A stretch of DNA of 6,437 nt from DSAR01 sp034437315 (GCA_034437315.1 DAOTUC010000074.1:1-6437), one strand, 5' to 3'; shown: positions 1 to 6,162, counted from the stretch's first letter. Numbers and translations are program-made. Notes: a model not told the origin generated them from the sequence alone.

Positions 1-1326
1 GCCGGCGGCACCAACCTGGTGATCTGGATGAAGATGGAGCAGTGCGCGCCGGCATACGTCGTCAACGTCGGCAAACTGCCTGGGCTGACCGGCCTCTCGT
101 TCCAGGATGAGGGGTTGCGCGTCGGCCCGCTGACCACGATTCGCGCCCTGCGCAACGCGCCCCGGGTCCAGGCCGTCTACACCGGATTGGCCGAGGCGTG
201 CGCGGCCTTCGGTTCCGCCCAGATCCAGATGATGGGCACGGTGGGCGGCAACGTGTGCAACGGCTCGCCCGCTTCCGACACGGTACCAGCCCTACTCGCT
301 TTCGATGCCCAGCTGACCCTCACCGGGCCGACGGGTGAGCGTAACCTGCCCATCGCCGACTTCCTGCTCGGCTCGGGCCAGACGGCGCTGCAACCGGGCG
401 AACTGTTGACCGACATCCACTTGCCCCAACCGCAAGCGGGGACCGGGAGCGCCTTCGTCAAGATTTCGCGCGTGGCCGCCGACCTGGCCAAGGCCAGCGC
501 CGCCGCAGTCATCGTCCGCCGGGGCGACGAGATCATCGCTTGCCGGTTGACCTTCGGTTCGGTCGGCCCGACGGTCCTGCGCGCCCACCAGGCCGAGCAA
601 CTGCTGGCCGGCCAGACGTTCAGCGCGGACCTGGCGCTGGAGGCCGGACAGGTCGCCTCGGAGGAGGTCGCGCCCATCGACGACGTGCGCTCGACCGCCC
701 GGTACCGGTGCCAGGTCATCCGGGCCCTGACTCACGACGTCCTGCAACTGGCCTGGGAACGGGCGAACCGCCAGGGACAGGTTGCGGAAGTGGAAAAACT
801 CGATCCAGCGACGGCCCCAGGCTATCAAGAGGCTCCGGCCGAAACGTTGCATGTGGCCCGGGGTGAGACGCACGAGATCGAGCTGACCGTCAACAGGCGG
901 CGCCATCGCCTGGCGGTGCGGCCCAACGAATTGCTGCTCAACGTGCTACGCGAGCGCCTGGAACTGACCGGTTCCAAGTACGGTTGCGGCCTGGGCGAGT
1001 GCGGCGCGTGCACCGTCCACCTGGACGGCCAACCGGCGTTGGCCTGCCTGGCGCTGGCCGTGGCCGCCGATGGGCGCGAGGTCACCACCGTCGAGGGTTT
1101 GCAAGGGCCCGATGGCGAACTCTCGCCCTTGCAACAGGCCTTCATCGACCACAACGCTTTCCAATGCGGTTACTGCACGCCCGGCATGCTCATGATGACC
1201 CAGAAGCTATTGGAAGAGATCCCGACCCCCTCCGAAGACGACGTGCGAGATTACCTGAAAGGCAATCGCTGCCGGTGTACCGGTTTCGCCAGCATTGTGC
1301 GCGCGGTCCTAAGCTGTGCTGAATAA
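1..1326 (+). CDS. Fused FAD-binding / [2Fe-2S] subunit of a xanthine dehydrogenase-family molybdenum hydroxylase (5' partial)
   Basis: Electron-transfer protein of a molybdenum hydroxylase: it should carry electrons from the Mo centre through two [2Fe-2S] clusters to FAD. The frame is open at base 1 and begins inside the FAD motif AGGTNL, so roughly 30 residues and the start codon lie upstream (numbers here count from the first window codon). The second FAD motif TVGGN is at residues 80-84, and the flavoprotein C-terminal domain spans about 150-255 (IDDVRSTARYR). After a linker of about 30 residues a complete ferredoxin-like plus helical [2Fe-2S] module fills about 290-441. All eight cluster cysteines are present: C329, C334, C337, C349, then C389, C392, C424, C426. 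Eukaryotic-type XDH has the opposite order, FeS before FAD. The next gene starts 12 bases downstream. Its Mo partner is probably off the window, because a separate FAD and FeS pair follows. Substrate unknown. Confidence 0.94.
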   Translation, partial: AGGTNLVIWMKMEQCAPAYVVNVGKLPGLTGLSFQDEGLRVGPLTTIRALRNAPRVQAVYTGLAEACAAFGSAQIQMMGTVGGNVCNGSPASDTVPALLAFDAQLTLTGPTGERNLPIADFLLGSGQTALQPGELLTDIHLPQPQAGTGSAFVKISRVAADLAKASAAAVIVRRGDEIIACRLTFGSVGPTVLRAHQAEQLLAGQTFSADLALEAGQVASEEVAPIDDVRSTARYRCQVIRALTHDVLQLAWERANRQGQVAEVEKLDPATAPGYQEAPAETLHVARGETHEIELTVNRRRHRLAVRPNELLLNVLRERLELTGSKYGCGLGECGACTVHLDGQPALACLALAVAADGREVTTVEGLQGPDGELSPLQQAFIDHNAFQCGYCTPGMLMMTQKLLEEIPTPSEDDVRDYLKGNRCRCTGFASIVRAVLSCAE

Positions 1327-1331
1327 GGAGG
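1325..1331 (+). promoter_or_regulatory. Ribosome binding site deciding the start of the second FAD gene
   Basis: AAGGAGG overlaps the stop codon of the upstream gene and lies seven bases before ATG at 1339. An in-frame TTG at 1333 is only one base from this site, too close to be used, so the ATG is the supported start. The arrangement fits translational coupling. Confidence 0.8.
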
Positions 1332-1338
1332 ATTGAAT

Positions 1339-2211
1339 ATGCTAGGAAGTTTTGAACTGTTAATGCCCGAGACGCTGCCGGAGGCCATAGCGATGTTGAA
1401 CGACGGCGCGCCCGACGTGAGGCCGCTGGCCGGGGGCACGAACCTGCTCCCCGATATGCGCGGCGGCCTGCACCGGCCGGGTGTCGTCGTCAACGTCGCC
1501 GGGCTGGACGATTTGCGCGGCATCAAGCAAGAGGATGGCCACATCGTCATCGGCAGTGGGGTGACCATCGCCGAGTTGCTGGATAGCCCCTTGATCGCGC
1601 AACACGCGCCGGTGCTCCGGGAAGCGGCGGCGGTTTTCGCCAATCCGCTGGTGCGCAACCGCGCCACGGTGGGCGGCAACCTGGGGAACGCGTCGCCCGC
1701 GGCCGACACGGCCCCGCCGCTCCTGGCCCTGGACGCGGAGGTGGAGCTGATGTGCGTCGACGCGGTCCGCCGCGTCCCCATCGAACAATTCTTCGTCCAC
1801 GTGCGGGACACGGTCTGCCAGCCGCCGGAACTCCTGACGACGATCCGCTGGCCGATCTCGGCGCCCAACAGCGTCGCCCGTTTTCAAAAGCTGGCGCTGC
1901 GCAAGGCCGACGCCATCTCGGTGGTGAACGTGGCCGTGCGGGTGACCTATGCTGAAAATGACGAGGACGATGTCTGCGAGGACGTGCGGATCGCGATGGG
2001 CGCGGTCGCCCCCACCCCCATCCGCGCCCACACCGCTGAGGACCGTCTGCGCGGCCAGAAGCTGAGCGCCGACGCCATCGCCGAGGCCGCCCGACTCGCC
2101 GGCGAGGCCACGTGCTGCATCGACGACATCCGCAGCACAGCCGAGTATCGCCAGCAGGTGGCGGAGGCGCTGGTGAGACGATTGTTGGTAGGGATAGGGG
2201 GTAGGAAGTAG
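1339..2211 (+). CDS. FAD-binding (medium, M) subunit of a xanthine dehydrogenase-family molybdenum hydroxylase
   Basis: Flavoprotein subunit (290 residues, normal for the CoxM/XDH FAD family) that accepts electrons from the [2Fe-2S] subunit and passes them to the final acceptor. The N-terminal FAD-binding domain shows AGGTNLLPDM (from residue 31) and TVGGNLGNASPAADT (from residue 110), the usual FAD pyrophosphate-contacting loops. The flavoprotein C-terminal domain follows at about 175-285, with the IDDIRSTAEYRQQV signature. It is a paralogue of the FAD half of the preceding gene, which shares that signature. The 4-hydroxybenzoyl-CoA reductase-type [4Fe-4S] insertion is not apparent. The last residues, about LVGIGGRK, and the TAG stop are encoded by the GTAGGGA heptamer array that begins at 2188, so the native C-terminus seems to have been replaced. 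Its partners are most likely the [2Fe-2S] and Mo genes beyond the inserted cassette. Confidence 0.95.
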   Translation: MLGSFELLMPETLPEAIAMLNDGAPDVRPLAGGTNLLPDMRGGLHRPGVVVNVAGLDDLRGIKQEDGHIVIGSGVTIAELLDSPLIAQHAPVLREAAAVFANPLVRNRATVGGNLGNASPAADTAPPLLALDAEVELMCVDAVRRVPIEQFFVHVRDTVCQPPELLTTIRWPISAPNSVARFQKLALRKADAISVVNVAVRVTYAENDEDDVCEDVRIAMGAVAPTPIRAHTAEDRLRGQKLSADAIAEAARLAGEATCCIDDIRSTAEYRQQVAEALVRRLLVGIGGRK

Positions 2212-2228
2212 GGAGTAGGGAGTAAGAG
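2188..2228. repeat. Left heptamer array, consensus GTAGGGA
   Basis: Units in order: GTAGGGA (2188), a six-base TAGGGG (2195), GTAGGAA (2201), GTAGGGA (2208), GTAGGGA (2215), GTAAGAG (2222). Because seven is not a multiple of three, the TAG/TAA triplets fall in all three forward frames (for example 2195, 2202 and 2209). The array therefore stops any incoming translation, and it ends the upstream FAD gene at 2209-2211. It contains four runs of three or more G (2191-2193, 2197-2201, 2211-2213, 2218-2220). Confidence 0.85.
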
Positions 2229-2237
2229 GAGGGAGAT

Positions 2238-2831
2238 ATGGGGCAGATTCGGCGTTTTCAGCAGTTGACTGTTTGGCAGGAAGCGCACAAGTTGGTGCTG
2301 ATGGTATACGAGGTGACGAAGCAGTTTCCTCGCCACGAGCAGTATGGTCTCATCTCGCAAATGCGCCGGGCTGCCGTCTCAATCCCGGCGAACATCGCCG
2401 AAGGATTCAAACGCCACGGAACCCGCGACAAGATCCGTTTCTACAATATCTCGGAAGGCTCCCTGGAAGAGCTGAAGTACTTCTTCATCCTATCCAAGGA
2501 CCTGGACTGCGTTGACTCCGCCGACCATCTGATGGAACAATCAGATGGTCGGCCGTTTACTCAATGGACTCATCAAAAGCACCCAACGCCGCTTACCCTA
2601 ATCCATACTCCATACTCCCTACTCTATACCCCATACAGAGAGGACATCTCATATGCAACCCAAAATAATCACCCTCAATGTCAATGGACGAAAACACCAC
2701 GTCGCGCTCACGCCCAATGTGACGCTGCTCCAGGCGCTGCGCGACCTGGGGTATACCGACGTCAAGAACGGATGTGCAAAAGGGGATTGTGGCGCGTGCG
2801 CCGTGTTGATGGATGGCAAAGCGGTCAATAG
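2238..2831 (+). CDS. Four-helix-bundle protein, S23 / 23S rRNA intervening-sequence-protein family, frameshifted near the C-terminus
   Basis: Small helical protein of the IVP/S23-like family, which also includes the Avd accessory proteins of diversity-generating retroelements; its molecular role is not established. Family hallmarks are clear: LTVWQEAHKLVL (residues 10-21), FP..EQYGLISQMRRAAVSIPANIAEG (30-56) and the GSLEELKYF helix (74-82). ATG at 2238 follows an AGAGGAGGGAG ribosome site. Homology stops at residue 103. In the +1 frame from 2548 the expected ending VGRLLNGLIKSTQRR continues to TAA at 2599-2601, giving about 120 residues, the usual family length. As sequenced, the frame instead runs on through the right repeat array and 179 bases into the [2Fe-2S] gene, adding a low-complexity tail with no family resemblance. 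It is probably a recently damaged gene or a sequence error; a functional longer form is unlikely. Confidence 0.82.
   Translation: MGQIRRFQQLTVWQEAHKLVLMVYEVTKQFPRHEQYGLISQMRRAAVSIPANIAEGFKRHGTRDKIRFYNISEGSLEELKYFFILSKDLDCVDSADHLMEQSDGRPFTQWTHQKHPTPLTLIHTPYSLLYTPYREDISYATQNNHPQCQWTKTPRRAHAQCDAAPGAARPGVYRRQERMCKRGLWRVRRVDGWQSGQ
2520..2553. repeat. Perfect 14-bp hairpin at the frameshift site of the four-helix-bundle gene
   Basis: GCCGACCATCTGAT (2520-2533) is exactly complementary to ATCAGATGGTCGGC (2540-2553), with the six-base loop GGAACA. The stem lies wholly within coding sequence. Its right arm covers the point (about 2544-2548) where the family's C-terminal helix changes frame. No T-run follows, so it is not an intrinsic terminator. 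Confidence 0.85.
2595..2636. repeat. Right heptamer array, complement of the left array
   Basis: Units in order: ACCCTAA (2595), TCCATAC (2602), TCCATAC (2609), TCCCTAC (2616), TCTATAC (2623), CCCATAC (2630). TCCCTAC is the exact reverse complement of the left consensus GTAGGGA; the others differ at one to three positions. Six units on each side allow an imperfect stem of about 40 bp in several registers. The first unit holds the TAA (2599-2601) that would end the four-helix-bundle gene in its ancestral frame. Confidence 0.8.
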
Positions 2832-3123
2832 CTGCCTGGTCCTGGCCTGGCAGGCCGACGGGGCGGAAATCACCACCGACGCCGGGCTGGGCACGATGGA
2901 GGATCCCCATCTTTTGCAGGAGGCCTTCGCCGACACCGGTGCCGCCCAGTGTGGGTATTGCACGCCGGGCATGATCATCGCCGCCAAGGCGCTCCTGGAC
3001 CGCAACCCGAACCCGACCGAAGAAGAGATTCGCACCGCCATCTCGGGCAACCTGTGCCGCTGCACCGGTTACAGCCAGATTATCCAGGCGATCCAGTTGG
3101 CGAGCGAGCGAATGAGGGAGTAA
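2653..3123 (+). CDS. [2Fe-2S] (small, S) subunit of a xanthine dehydrogenase-family molybdenum hydroxylase
   Basis: Iron-sulfur subunit of 156 residues, the normal size for CoxS-type proteins. It shuttles electrons from the molybdopterin subunit to the FAD subunit. The N-terminal plant-ferredoxin-like domain binds one cluster through C41, C46, C49 and C61 (GCAKGDCGACAV and NSC). The C-terminal helical domain binds the second through C100, C103, C135 and C137 (QCGYCTPGM and LCRCTGY). All eight ligands are intact. ATG at 2653 has a moderate GAGAGGA site (2638-2644) that abuts the right heptamer array, so part of its translation signal may come from the inserted cassette. The Mo subunit starts five bases after its stop. 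It is a paralogue of the C-terminal half of the first gene in the window, with the same cysteine spacing. Confidence 0.96.
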   Translation: MQPKIITLNVNGRKHHVALTPNVTLLQALRDLGYTDVKNGCAKGDCGACAVLMDGKAVNSCLVLAWQADGAEITTDAGLGTMEDPHLLQEAFADTGAAQCGYCTPGMIIAAKALLDRNPNPTEEEIRTAISGNLCRCTGYSQIIQAIQLASERMRE

Positions 3124-3128
3124 TACAT

Positions 3129-5444
3129 ATGACCAAGTATACAGCAAAACCCCTACCCGAGGTCGAACTGCCCGAACTGCGTGTCGTGGGCAAGCCGTTA
3201 CGCCGGGTGGACGCCCTGGGCAAGACCACGGGCACGACCGTTTACGCCGGCGATTTCTATATGCCGCACATGCTGCACGCCAAGGTCTTCCGCTCCAGTG
3301 AGGCCTCGGCCCGCATCACGCGGCTGGACGTGAGCAAGGCCCGCGAGTTGGACGACGTCGTCTGCGTGCTGACGGCCGACGACCTGCCGGACGGTCGATT
3401 GGCGACCGACATGCCGGGGCAGACCGGCCAGAAGCAGCGCAAGGGATCCGACGCCCCGGTGCTCGCCAGTGATCGGGTGCGTTTCGCCGGCGAACCCATC
3501 GCCCTGGTGGCCGCCGAGACGTTGGCCGCCGCCGAAAAGGCCCTTGACCTGATCGAGATCGATTACGAGCCGCTGCCGGGCGTGTACAACCCGGAGGACG
3601 CGCTGAAACCCGGCGCTCCCGTGGTCTACGAGCCGGACAACGTCGTCTCCACCTGGAAGATTCGCAAGGGGGACCTGGCGGCCGGCATGGCCGTGGCCGA
3701 CGTCATCGTCGAGAACACCTTCCGCGTACCCTTCATCGACCACGCCTACATCGAGCCGGAGGCCGGCGTCGCCTGGGTCGACGACCAGGACGTGATCAAC
3801 ATCCGCGTCTGCACCCAGGTGGTGGAGCATTTCCGCAGCATCGCCCGGGCCGTGGGCGTGCCCCACAACAAGGTCCACATCCAGGGCACGCTACTGGGCG
3901 GCGGTTTCGGCGGCAAGGAGGACATCACCGTCGAGATCTTCCTGGCGTTGTTGGCCAAGCGTACCCGTCGTCCCGTCAAGCTGGTCTACACCCGCGAGGA
4001 GTCGATCCAGGCCCATTCCAAGCGCCATCCCTTCATTATCACCCATCGCACCGGCGTCAAGCGGAACGGGCGCATCACCGCATCTGAGATCAAGATGATG
4101 TCCGACGCCGGCGCCTACCCCTACCTGAGCCCCTACGTCCTGCTCTACGCGACCGTCGCTTCCTGCGGCCCCTACCGGGTGGACCATCTCCACGTCGATA
4201 GCGTATCGGCCGCCACCAACAACCCCTTCACCAGCGCCTTCCGTGGCTTCGGCGCGGCCCAGGCGGCCGTGGCCTACGAGCAGCAGATGGACGAGATCGC
4301 CAGGGCGCTCGACCTGGATCCGCTGGAGGTACGCCGCGTCAACTACCTGGAGACCGGCGACCGCACCAGCACAGGCCAAGAGATCACCAGCGCTGTGTGG
4401 CTGGAGGAGACCGCCACCCGGGCATTAGAGGCCCTGGGCGATAAGCCCGCCGACGAAGGTCCGATCAAGTATGGGCACGGTTTCGCCTCCTATCTACAGA
4501 GTTATGGCCGCATCACCTGGTTCCACGACACCTCGCGCGCGTGGGTGGGGATGGAACTGGACGGCGCCGTCGTCATCCGCTGCGGCGTCCCCGACCTGGG
4601 GGCCGGGCAGATCAACAGCTTGTGCCAGATCGCCAGCGAGGTGCTGGGCGTCTCGCTGGAGGATACGACCATCTACAGCACCGACTCCGCCCTGACGCCG
4701 TTGGCCGGCACCTCGACCGCCACCCGGCAGCTCTACATGTCTGGCAACGCTGTCTATCACGCCGCCGGCAAAGTGCGCGAGGTGCTGGTGGAGCGCGCCT
4801 CCAAGTATTTTGAGGTCGATCCGGACAGGATCGATCTGGCCGAGGGCCAGGCGTTCGTCAAGGACGAACCCGACCACACCCTGCCGCTTTCGGAACTGGC
4901 CGCGATGTGCGCGGCCGAGGGCATGCAGCTTTCGCACCTGTACTTGTTCAAGGCGCCCTTCACCGCCACTCTCGATCCCGAAAATCTCCAGGGTGACATC
5001 TATCCCGATTTTACCTTCGGCGCGATGGCCGTCCGCGTCGCCGTCGATACCGAGACCGGCGAGGTCACGCTGGACAAGTGCGTGGCCTGCCACGACATCG
5101 GGCGGGCCATCAACCGGGCCGCCGCCATCGGCCAGATCCAGGGCGGCGGGGCCCAGGGGTTGGGTTACGCCCTGATGGAGGAGGTGCAGGTCGAAAAAGG
5201 CATCATCCAGACGCCGTCCCTCGCCGAATACCTGATACCCACCTCCCGCGACATCCCGACTATCGAACCCATCGTGCTGGAATCAGGAAGCGGCGTGGGA
5301 CCCTTTGGGTCCAAGGGCATCGGCGAGCCGTCGCTCACGCCGGCCGCCCCGGCCGTCGCCAACGCCGTCGCCGACGCCATTGGCGTGCGCATCCCCGATC
5401 TGCCGCTGACGCCGGTCAAGGTGTTGAAGGCGATACAGCGCTAA
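3129..5444 (+). CDS. Molybdopterin-binding (large, L) subunit of a xanthine dehydrogenase-family molybdenum hydroxylase
   Basis: Catalytic subunit, 771 residues, full length for the family; it hydroxylates a substrate carbon with water-derived oxygen at the Mo cofactor. The start is ATG 3129, eight bases after GAGGGAG (3114-3120); the frame is open further upstream but there overlaps the [2Fe-2S] gene. The a/b hammerhead domain covers about 18-130 (ASDRVRFAGEPIALVAAET). The Mo-binding domains follow: GGGFGGKED (257-265, E264), AFRGFGAAQ (R372), GTSTATRQLYMSGNAV (527-542, cofactor contact), GGGAQGLGYA (from 672) and GIGEPSLTPAAPA with the catalytic glutamate E733. E264 and R372 align by motif with the purine-contacting Glu and Arg of bovine xanthine oxidase. 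The CO dehydrogenase loop AYRCSFR is absent. I infer a xanthine/aldehyde/N-heterocycle type hydroxylase, substrate undetermined. No signal peptide is seen, so it is probably cytoplasmic. Confidence 0.95.
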   Translation: MTKYTAKPLPEVELPELRVVGKPLRRVDALGKTTGTTVYAGDFYMPHMLHAKVFRSSEASARITRLDVSKARELDDVVCVLTADDLPDGRLATDMPGQTGQKQRKGSDAPVLASDRVRFAGEPIALVAAETLAAAEKALDLIEIDYEPLPGVYNPEDALKPGAPVVYEPDNVVSTWKIRKGDLAAGMAVADVIVENTFRVPFIDHAYIEPEAGVAWVDDQDVINIRVCTQVVEHFRSIARAVGVPHNKVHIQGTLLGGGFGGKEDITVEIFLALLAKRTRRPVKLVYTREESIQAHSKRHPFIITHRTGVKRNGRITASEIKMMSDAGAYPYLSPYVLLYATVASCGPYRVDHLHVDSVSAATNNPFTSAFRGFGAAQAAVAYEQQMDEIARALDLDPLEVRRVNYLETGDRTSTGQEITSAVWLEETATRALEALGDKPADEGPIKYGHGFASYLQSYGRITWFHDTSRAWVGMELDGAVVIRCGVPDLGAGQINSLCQIASEVLGVSLEDTTIYSTDSALTPLAGTSTATRQLYMSGNAVYHAAGKVREVLVERASKYFEVDPDRIDLAEGQAFVKDEPDHTLPLSELAAMCAAEGMQLSHLYLFKAPFTATLDPENLQGDIYPDFTFGAMAVRVAVDTETGEVTLDKCVACHDIGRAINRAAAIGQIQGGGAQGLGYALMEEVQVEKGIIQTPSLAEYLIPTSRDIPTIEPIVLESGSGVGPFGSKGIGEPSLTPAAPAVANAVADAIGVRIPDLPLTPVKVLKAIQR

Positions 5445-5664
5445 ACCTCGTCGAATTACTAAAGGTTGATAAACTGTTGGGTAGCTAGATCCGTGTTTCT
5501 CTGTGGTCACTGTGTCTCACAGAGGAGAAACCGGCAATTCCTTTTGCATAATTTGACAATGGTACATTAGACCAGGAGCTTTTCCCAGCGTAACGTGGGG
5601 CCTTGACAAAACAGAAAAGAGCGGCCATGCTAGTAGGCATCAACTTGGACAAAGGAGGCCTGCT
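5445..5664. other. Non-coding stretch after the operon
   Basis: No convincing gene. GC content drops from here on. It holds a 7-bp inverted repeat (CTCTGTG 5499-5505, CACAGAG 5518-5524) with a 12-base loop and no following T-run, so at best a weak terminator. There are two TTGACA hexamers (5553 and 5603). The left arm of an imperfect inverted repeat (5621-5638 with 5658-5676) brackets the approach to the small reading frame below. Confidence 0.5.
5603..5631 (+). promoter_or_regulatory. Possible promoter for the small reading frame / transposase relic
   Basis: A perfect TTGACA (5603-5608) is followed after 17 bases by CATGCT (5626-5631), a weak -10 with three matches to TATAAT. It sits about 35 bases ahead of the strong ribosome site at 5651-5658, which makes it plausible by position only. 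Confidence 0.25.
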
Positions 5665-5676
5665 ATGCGTGACCGC
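5621..5676. repeat. Imperfect inverted repeat ahead of the transposase relic
   Basis: GCGGCCATGCTAGTAGGC (5621-5638) pairs with GCCTGCTATGCGTGACCGC (5658-5676), with a few mismatches and one extra base. The 19-base loop contains the AAAGGAGG ribosome site. Folding of the transcript would therefore expose or hide that site. It could be a remnant of an insertion-sequence end. Confidence 0.45.
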
Positions 5677-5727
5677 TTCTGGCTTATTAGGAGATTCAAC
5701 AATTTAAAATCTCCCAAAATATGGTAA
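5665..5727 (+). CDS. Twenty-residue reading frame with a strong ribosome binding site, function unknown
   Basis: ATG at 5665 follows AAAGGAGG (5651-5658) with an ideal six-base spacer. The frame encodes MRDRFWLIRRFNNLKSPKIW and ends at TAA 5725-5727, overlapping the ATG (5721) of the transposase fragment in another frame. I do not recognise the peptide. It is basic and aromatic. It may be a leader peptide, or the surviving first codons of a gene cut by deletion. The region has no other sign of coding. Confidence 0.3.
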   Translation: MRDRFWLIRRFNNLKSPKIW

Positions 5728-6158
5728 TCTGGTGGTCTGATTGCATGCGACAAAATCTATTGGACGACATCGCGGATGGACAAAGTCAAACCGATGCCAC
5801 CTTCAAGACCAATCGTCTGTACACTCGTCTGACTGCGGTCGAAGTGCGAGAACAGCTAATCAAGCAGAAGGGATATAGCGACGACGAGTTGCCTACCGAA
5901 GAGACGATTCGGGTCAAGCTCAATCAGCTGGACTATGAACTCGGGAACGTGCAGAAGAGTCGGCCTAAGAAGAAGATACCCGAGACGGATGCTATTTTCG
6001 AGACATTAGACGAGCTACACACGACAGCGAAAGAGGACAAAACTGCGTTTCGAATCGCTTGGGACGCCAAAGCTACGATTCTCAGCGTGATTTTGGAGGG
6101 ATTATTTTTCTGGGATCCTACCCTGCCCGGCAGTATCAACGCCAGGAGATCCCCGTGA
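5721..6158 (+). pseudogene. Transposase fragment, ISAzo13-like DDE type, truncated at both ends
   Basis: The frame encodes 145 residues. Residues about 18-117 (IADGQSQTDATFKTNRLYTRLTAVEVREQL, KKKIPETDAIFETLDELH, then WDAKATI) resemble from memory the middle of ISAzo13-family transposases, just up to the first part of the catalytic domain (DAKAT). Full-length members are several hundred residues. Here the N-terminal part is missing. After DAKAT the homology is lost and the frame ends in 25 unrelated residues at TGA 6156-6158; shifting frame does not restore a long match. ATG 5721 has no good ribosome site of its own. Base composition is clearly less GC-rich than the operon, as expected for acquired DNA. 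Transposase identity is fairly secure, the family name less so. It should be inactive. Confidence 0.65.
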
Positions 6159-6162
6159 TCGC

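Larger units (their letters stand above)
2188..2636 (+). mobile_element. IVS-like cassette: four-helix-bundle gene between inverted heptamer arrays
   Basis: A block of about 450 bases separates two subunit genes that are normally adjacent. It has a G-rich heptamer array on the left (2188-2228), one small gene of the S23/intervening-sequence-protein family, and a C-rich complementary array on the right (2595-2636). The only other gap between the complete subunit genes downstream is five bases, so the block looks inserted. In 23S rRNA, intervening sequences have the same plan: an IVP-family gene flanked by pairing ends that RNase III removes. That this cassette is mobile, or is cut from mRNA, is inference. 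I see no transposase, reverse transcriptase or clear target-site duplication, and the exact ends are uncertain. Confidence 0.55.

Noticed and set aside
1333..1338. TTG start for the second FAD gene
   Set aside because: It lies one base from the AAGGAGG site; ATG 1339 has a seven-base spacer and fits homologue N-termini.
2188..2636. CRISPR array
   Set aside because: Repeat units are seven bases in direct tandem with no spacers, and the two arrays are inverted around a gene.
2188..2636. Diversity-generating retroelement, suggested by the Avd-like protein
   Set aside because: No reverse transcriptase and no template/variable repeat pair in the window.
2949..3128. Sixty-residue N-terminal extension of the Mo subunit reading frame
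   Set aside because: It overlaps the [2Fe-2S] coding sequence in another frame, has no family homology, and ATG 3129 has a good ribosome site at the expected spacing.
3198..3878. Long reading frames on the minus strand opposite the hydroxylase genes
   Set aside because: They are shadows produced by high GC at third codon positions; none has a ribosome site or recognisable domains.
5499..5524. Intrinsic terminator of the hydroxylase operon
   Set aside because: The 7-bp stem has a 12-base loop and no T-run after it, so it is only listed as an inverted repeat.
5553..5581. Promoter at the first TTGACA of the intergenic region
   Set aside because: No -10-like hexamer at 16-18 bases downstream.
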